This document shows, one piece after another, positions 57,652 through 64,000 of a stretch of 64,000 bases of DNA. The position numbers were made by a program, and so were the translations under genes. The stretch is taken from contig CM037589.1 of assembly GCA_021018995.1 (NCBI GenBank), positions 6,897,001 to 6,961,000 of the forward strand, given 5' to 3'. The notes under the pieces were generated by a model, which was not told the DNA's origin, made no database searches, and was given only the letters and a program-made list of their open reading frames with translations. This DNA comes from Chloranthus sessilifolius (lineage: Eukaryota; Streptophyta; Magnoliopsida; Chloranthales; Chloranthaceae). Numbering within the stretch: position 1 is the stretch's first letter; each line of letters opens with the position of its first letter.

Positions 57652-60600
57652 TGTTGGAAAAATTGTGAAATGTTGACCGTAAATAATACAGGGAATTGGT
57701 CTAAGGCACCAAAAATATCGTTATCTTTAAACCAATATCTTCCCCCACTACTTTAACAAAATGGTCACCAATAGGTTACCGACAAATTGGTTTCAGGTTA
57801 TAACAAACTGGTTGTGTATTCTTGTGAACATTTGGTGAATCTGTTCACACTATCCGAACACTAAATATTGCAATAACGTTCTTATTAAAACCTTTAAAGA
57901 TAAAATCAGAGAGTAAGGAGACTCCAATGTGTTGTAAACAATAATTTTAGATTCCTTAAATGAAAAATGAAGTGGTGTGTTAATGCACTATTTTCCTATG
58001 AAAATATACTACAGGCATTCCTTCGGAAAAGACACATCACTTTGGAAAGACACTTCTCTTAGAATAACACATAACTTTGAAAAGACATACCTCTTTGGAA
58101 AAGACAAGTTTCAAAAACTTTTAAATATCCAACAATCCCCAACTATTTAAAAGTTATTGATAAGAGCAAAGCCAGAAATATTTGTATAAATGAAAATGTC
58201 TTATAGACTCAAATGTTCACTTAACGATCTTATACGACAAATCGAAACTTTTCCATACACATATTTTATATATATAGTGTTTAATAAATAAGTTAGCACA
58301 TTTAGGCCTTATGCTAATACCATTATTTTCATAAGCATTTATAAAATAAAGTTATGTCTCATTGAAGACGGCTCCACCCTCACACTTAGGTAGACTTATA
58401 AGAAATATCCCTGTAACTTTAACATCTCAACACAGTGTTATAACATATATTAAAAGCAATGCTCAACCTTCTTTTATCCATTATAGGTAAAACCCTACCC
58501 TTCTTAAGATGTTTATGAGAATTTAATTCTCATCAATGAAGTGTTGTTTTGTCCATCACGAATTTATGACTTATTCTCCTCTTTGAACCTAAACATTGAC
58601 CAAACAAATATTAGGTAGGATTCTCATCGTAAGTAACTGTTTAGTTAGATGATTTGAAACTCATCTCGATTCTTCTTTTAGACTAATAATTGCTCATAAT
58701 TACGATTATCAACATATAAAGTATTTCTTCAAGCATTTCTGCGTGAAATCACATATCATTTGCTTTATTATTTATTGATAAGGAAACAAGTTCCAAAATG
58801 AATTTAAAAGTTTTGACTTAATCTTTATTAGTACGTCTACCAATAAATTCTTAAATCACTTCATTTCTCAACCTATTTCAATACAAGTAACACACTCAAT
58901 GAGATTTATAATTGCTTCTTCATGTCACTTGTAAAATCATTCATTCCTTCATTAAAAGGAAATCATCCTTAAACGATTTAGATTTTCAAATATAAATCCA
59001 TTATCTTCTTAAGATAATTCTTAGCATTTATGCATAATTTCATTTTTCAATGAACTCAATGTAATAAAACAATCATGTAATGGAAGATATTAGAGTTTCA
59101 TGTATGCATGAAACAAAATAATTATGTTCTTTAAAGCAAATAATTAAGAAATCTATAAAATAAATATAATAATCTAATCAAAATTATTTGAACATCTATA
59201 ATGAACCTATCAATCTTTTTTGTAATAACTCGATGATATCAAAAAATTATGGGCATTTGATCATTGCTAATGATTCAACGACATGCCCAATCAATCAAGG
59301 CCGCTCAATAATCATAGAACTAAATCCAATCATTTAATCAAAATCACGCATATGTGATCACATTTAACACATGAATGCTAAATCTTATCTCAATAAAAAT
59401 TTACAAAGTTTTCGTGTCACTCATTTAATGAGTCAACCCCTACAACATAAATAATAAAGAAATAACATTAATGTCCACTTTTAGCAATATGATGCACATG
59501 TTAGATCTATCAAAGTAGTCGATCAAAATAGTCTAACAATCATCTCATCATTGACACATGATTTATTCAAAATCACATCAGTGGATTCTATCCATCTTGA
59601 TTATTAGGATTGTCATGCATCATAATAGTGGAATGATATGCCTATATAATCCTTAAATTAATAAAAAAAAAAATTGTGAAACTAATGTTTAGAAGAAGTA
59701 TCATGTTCGTGCTTCTTCAAACATCAAAACAAATCCTAACAAGTGTAATTGCATATGACTTTAAAACGGCACAATCAAATTAAAAATTAATAATAATAAA
59801 TGAAGTCAAATTTTATTTATCCGTTACTAAAGGGAAACATAAATCAACTTCATGAAACGATTTTTTCGTGCTTCTTCAAACATATTCGTGCTAATGAAGT
59901 CAAATCCTAATGTTTAGAAGAAGTACCATGTTCGTGCTTCTTCAAACATCAAAACATAAATCATATGACTTTGAAACGGCACAATCAAATTAAAAATTAA
60001 TAATAATAAATGAAGTCAAATTTTATTTATTCGTTAATGAAGGGAAACATAAATCAACTTCATGAAACGATTTTTTCTCTTTGGCCATCTACAACATTCT
60101 CACTCTCTAGACTTTCACGTGTAGGAACTAGACACAATAACCACCAAAATCTAAAACGTCACCTCAAATCCAACAGTACGTTCAGATGAGTCATCACCGA
60201 TCTTGACTCCATGGTGTGCTTCTTTACATGAAATAAAGAATTTCAAGTATAAAAATGATCTCTCTACTATAAGATGGGCGTGCCACCGTAGTGCTCCGTA
60301 ATAGATTTCGGCATCACGATTCTTCTGTTATAACTCATTTGAAATTAACAAATATTGGTTTAAAATTATTGAAAAAATTCTTAAATATTGACCCTAAATA
60401 ATACAGGGAACCGATTCGAGACACTTGAAATATCAGTCTTTAAACCAATATTTTCCCTCACCACTTTGACAAATGGTCACCAACAGGTTACTGAAAAACT
60501 GATTTTAAGATATGATTAATCGAATGTGTATGCTTGTGAAGGATTTGGTGAATCTGTTCACGCTATCCGAACACTAAATATTATAAAAACGCTTTGATCA

Positions 60601-60884
60601 AGACCTTTAAAGATAAAATCAGAGAAAAAGGAGACTCCAATGTGTTATAAGCAATGATTTTAACTTACTTAAATAGAAAATCAAGTAGTGTGTTAATACA
60701 CTATTTTCTTATAAAAGGTGTTATAAGCAAATCTTGAGAAAAGAAACATTATTTTGAAAAGACACTTCTTTTGAAAAGACAACACTTTGGATAGACACTC
60801 ATTTTAGAAGGATACAGAACTTTAAAAAGATACACATCTTTCGAAAAGATAAATTTTAAAAACTTTTAAATATTCATTTAAAAA
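57652..60884. mobile_element. 3.2-kb non-coding LTR element (LARD-like)
   Basis: Direct repeats at 57652-58135 (TGTTGGAAAAATTG...ATCCAACA) and 60367-60884 act as LTRs of about 0.5 kb. Flanking TTTGG (57647-57651 and 60885-60889) is a likely 5-bp target duplication, and the split MITE on both sides confirms the insertion. The 2.2-kb interior is AT-rich, with no gag or pol and no tRNA-Met primer site. LTRs differ at well over ten percent by eye, so this is an old copy. Order or family cannot be told from non-coding sequence. Confidence 0.72.
59683..60077. repeat. direct duplication (~180 bp units) inside the 3.2-kb element
   Basis: TAGAAGAAGTATCATGTTCG...CATGAAACGATTTTTTC at about 59683-59865 recurs at about 59907-60077, separated by ~40 bases that repeat CGTGCTTCTTCAAACAT. 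Confidence 0.85.
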
Positions 60885-60990
60885 TTTGGCCAATTAATGA
60901 TATGCCGATAATCTCCAGATCTATTATTAGAAAGAGAGAGAGAGAGACAAAAATTATCTCCATCATCTACTTTAAAGCAATCTATAGTGC
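60885..60990. repeat. MITE family 1, right half of the split copy
   Basis: ATATGCCGATAATCTCCAGATC, then a GA run, GACAAAAATTATCTCCATC and AAAGCAATC, matching the right arm of family 1. Confidence 0.65.
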
Positions 60991-62490
60991 GATTACCTTT
61001 TTGGTTTGGGTCAGATTACAGTTTAATGGCTAACAAATAACGATACCCTTTAATTAGGTGAATGGGAGGAGATGTAATAGACTTATGCTATTAGTATATT
61101 ACAAATAACAGATGACAGAGTTCCGGACACCATCTTTTGTCATTTATATCAGGTAAATCTCTATTTTTGTAGACATGTTAGTGAATTTGGACCGTCCAAT
61201 CGTTTGATCACATCTGCAAGGACTATTGTCCAAAATTCAAATTATTGGAAACTCTTTAACGTCAGCTTACTTCGCCCTCAGTTTGATGGTCTGCTGTTGA
61301 CTTATTAATTTGACACATCAGGTAGATATGATTCAAGATTTGACACATCGATCAGGTAGATAAGATCTTGGACCCTTTAAATACTTAATTTATAGATCAG
61401 ATGGTCTGGATCGCATGTGCGAAAAGGAGTTAATTGGAGATTACGAAAATGGATACCGGAACACAGCAAAAACAACAGCTTCTACCGCGCGCGTAGGATA
61501 TCCTTCTGTCTCTTACAAGGCGGGAATTTTGTTGGGCGATCACAAGCAAAGGGTCAAAATATCCGGCAAGATTTCGGACCGAAATTAAAATCCGATAATT
61601 TGGCTGAAATTATGGTCTAAAATTTTATTTTAATAGGGACTGAAACCAAAAATTTGGACCGAAATTTCGGTCATTTGGGCCAAAATTTTGAACCTTCCTC
61701 TCCAGTCTCAAATAGTAATGAGAGAGGACGATAGCATGTGCCACTTCACCACCAAAGTCAGTAGTTGCCATTACCCAAAAAAAAAAAGGAGTATTAATGT
61801 GGCATGACCATAGTGACAATTTTCGTTTTCGGTGGGGTTGTTTCGGTTCATTTTTGATAAATTTTAGGAAAAATTTAAAAAATTATCAAAAAAAAATTCA
61901 GGGAGGTTTAATATTTATTAAAATATTATTATTATTTAAAAAGGAAGTGAAAATTTTTATTAATTTCAGTAAAATTAACAAAATTTCGGAACTTTTAGCG
62001 AAATCAAAGAAATTTCACTCAAAGTTTCGTCTAACCCTTGTTTCGGTTAAATTTGGAATTTTTCACCGAAAGTTGTTATTATGTGATAAATCTGTGCAGC
62101 CAACTCAAAACTACTTGGCTATGAGTAAAGGGGCCTAGGATCAAGGTGTCAAACTCGGTATCAGTATCGGTATCGGATATTAATCTATAGAGGACTGATA
62201 CGAATCGATCGATATCGAGTTGTACTGATACCTATTTAAAAAAATAAAAAATAAAAAATAAAGGTATCGGGTGATATTGATACTAATACCCGAGTTGATA
62301 CATGATACACATCGATTTACTTGATGTGGGACTAAACTTTACTTGATATTTGATATTTGATATCATGCCAAGGATACTATAAGGGAGAGACAAGGCTATA
62401 ACTTACTTGATGTGGGATTAAAATTTAACCCTATAGGCGTGACAACATTTACACTACTAAAGTCCTAAATCGCACACTTTGTTTTTTTAA
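60991..62490. other. gene-free stretch with GAAATTTCGGT and CGATAC repeats
   Basis: 61555-61700 and 61810-62065 carry GGACCGAAATTTCGGTCAT-type palindromes, also at 37290-37440. 62145-62310 is a CGATAC-type block. 62330-62420 repeats the ATGTGGGACTAAA block seen at 17900 and 63900. No gene. Confidence 0.5.
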
Positions 62491-62491
62491 T

Positions 62492-62492
<1 letters not shown>

Positions 62493-62522
<30 letters not shown>

Positions 62523-62531
62523 AAGAAGAAA
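62493..62531. repeat. GAA microsatellite
   Basis: About 13 AAG/GAA triplets in a row. Confidence 0.95.
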
Positions 62532-62640
62532 GGACACATTATTTATTTTATTTTTAGAAGGTAAAATAATTTTTTGAAAAAACAAGAAACTAAGATACAA
62601 CAACAATAAAGCTAGAGGGAAGAAATATGTAATCAATCTC

Positions 62641-62778
62641 ATTAGTCCAAGTGTCAGTTACACATTTCTCAATTAAAGATGAGCATAATTTTGTAGCCTA
62701 TATATTTTAATTAGTCCAAGTGTCAGTTACACGTTTCTCAATCAAAGATGAGCATAATTTTATAGCCTATATATTTTA
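62641..62778. repeat. two 69-bp tandem repeats
   Basis: ATTAGTCCAAGTGTCAGTTA...TATATATTTTA occurs at 62641-62709 and 62710-62778 with about three differences, a recent tandem duplication. Confidence 0.92.
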
Positions 62779-63217
62779 ATTTCATAAGTGAGTTGTCACT
62801 TTTATTGCTTGAATTGCTCACATCATATACTTTAACGCTGAGTCAGGAATGATAAAATATGTTACCATAGAGAAACACTCAATCATTCCAGTAGACAATT
62901 TTTTACAGACAATTTTGTATGTAATTTATGTGGTATGATATGACTGCCTACATATATAATGGGGCTCAAACACTTCAACCAGTCCTCTCATGCCATATAA
63001 ACTGCCTTTAAAATTATCTATTAAATATTGTCCATCATTTATAATTTTTCTAATAATTTATACCGGTAGTACTAGTAATAACATTCTCGTAGGTCCCTTA
63101 GGAAAAAGAAAGCAGAAAATTCGATGTGGAAGCAAGAGAGCCAAGATTCCAGAGTCGTATGACGCTGCGTTGGGACCCACAATCGACGTGTCATATGTCC
63201 TAATACCATCATGAAAC

Positions 63218-63227
63218 GCCACGTGGC
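63218..63227. promoter_or_regulatory. G-box palindrome GCCACGTGGC
   Basis: A perfect 10-base palindrome with the CACGTG G-box, the best class of plant bZIP/bHLH site. A second ACGTGTC (ABRE-like) lies 30 bases upstream near 63186-63192. Confidence 0.5.
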
Positions 63228-63296
63228 ATGGAGAACGAGGTGATGACAGGTGCCGTGACGATAGAAGACTAGTGGATGGAGTCAGTACTTACTACT

Positions 63297-63310
63297 TAAT
63301 ATATATATTA
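63297..63310 (+). promoter_or_regulatory. possible TATA box
   Basis: TAATATATATATTA lies about 70 bases after the G-box. It is self-complementary, so direction is unknown. If it is a promoter toward the right, the gene body would start near 63330 and its coding exons would lie beyond the window. Confidence 0.3.
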
Positions 63311-64000
63311 GGCAGGGAGGCAGCAAGAGCAAGAGAAGAAGCATGTTGGGTTACGATTTCTGATACCAAATAATATAATAATAGTTAAAAGGATAAAATA
63401 AATGGTGGAGTGAGATCTTGGTCGTCTAAAATAATGGTCAGGCTTTCATGGGTAAAGATGGCGTGGATTTGATTCTTTGGTCCCCTCTCTCCACACCCCC
63501 ATCCCCCAACCCCTTCCCTGAGAAGTGAGAACCCCCTCCTTATCCAACCTCCCTCCATAGCATTTTCTTTCTTTTATGTTGGTCTAAACAGGGAATCTCG
63601 TCTGGTGGATGTGCGTGGTGGGATCCACAACTCATCACTCGATTGACGGACACCGACCCTCTCGTTTCTTCCAACATTTATTGGTTTCAGATTTACCATA
63701 TTCACACATACTCATTCTATGTATAATATATTGTCTGAAACCTATACGTTTCGACTCAGGCGTCCAATGATACATATGTAACCTATGGGTGTAGCCAAGG
63801 AGAGAGAGCTAAGGTAATAGATTTGAGTATTTTTCTCAAAATTAATTGGCTATGAGTAGGGAGTGATCTTATCAGTGGAGAGACAAGGGTATAAATACTC
63901 AATTTGGGACTAAACTTCAAAACGCCCTGCACGTATTAGTCAGATTGAGCCAAATCACGTGGACAATTAAATAGATTGATGTGGAGCGAAAAAAATTCTA

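Larger units (their letters stand above)
62779..64000. other. gene-free stretch, possible promoter region near 63.1-63.3 kb
   Basis: 63100-63280 is richer in G+C than the AT-rich DNA around it and carries G-box motifs; a TATA-like tract follows. 63480-63560 is a C/T-rich tract of the kind often seen in plant 5' leaders. 63837-63920 is a copy of the ATGTGGGACTAAA-type repeat. No coding exon was recognised before the window ends. Confidence 0.35.

Noticed and set aside
60387-60884. A second independent copy of the repeat at 57652 by segmental duplication
   Set aside because: The MITE halves and TTTGG flanks show that the two repeats are the LTRs of one inserted element.

Overview
The window is nuclear DNA of a flowering plant, probably not a grass. 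The evidence is tRNA-Met-primed chromovirus LTR retrotransposons, Mutator-, hAT- and CACTA-like small DNA elements, a tRNA-derived SINE, an L1-type LINE tail and a seed-type LEA gene. I cannot name the species. No bacterial, organellar or RNA-gene content was seen, and no living virus.

Positions 1-31241 are almost entirely nested LTR retrotransposons of one Ty3/gypsy chromovirus lineage. The oldest (E1, minus strand) runs off the left edge. Its 5' LTR (pieces 1100-1743, 8563-8905, 15642-15771) was hit by element A (plus, 1744-8557) and element B (minus, 8906-15636). A worn Ty1/copia fragment (16258-17590, minus) follows; element C (minus, 17999-24288) sits just beyond it. Element D (plus, 25193-31241) carries a solo LTR of a sister family (28299-29133). 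Target-site duplications support B, C and the solo LTR exactly, A and D nearly. All these elements are broken. The first ~100 bp of each LTR also encodes the end of pol, a layout known from CRM-type chromoviruses.

Positions 31242-37000 are the only part with host genes. A WD40-repeat protein ends at 32339 (plus; only its last exon is visible). A two-exon group 3 LEA gene (35585-36294, minus) has a TATA box, an ABRE/G-box and an RY element upstream. The two genes converge, with a SINE and a hAT-like element between them.

Positions 37000-64000 are AT-rich and made of small elements inside one another. Two foldback (long terminal inverted repeat) MITE families with 9-bp target duplications are defined here from several copies. 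A 3.5-kb Mutator-like element (37589-41071) holds a 2-kb LTR with ~20 copies of a TGATCGATCA palindrome. There is also an L1 LINE tail, a 2.4-kb solo LTR with three 215-bp repeats, a TRIM-like relic, and a 3.2-kb non-coding LTR element lying inside a MITE. A GC-richer, G-box-bearing segment near 63.1-63.3 kb may be the promoter of a gene beyond the right edge.

The most unusual signal is that each LTR family carries its own short, CG-centred palindrome in several to many copies in U3 (CGATCG, GACGTC, CTCGAG or GATCGATC cores).
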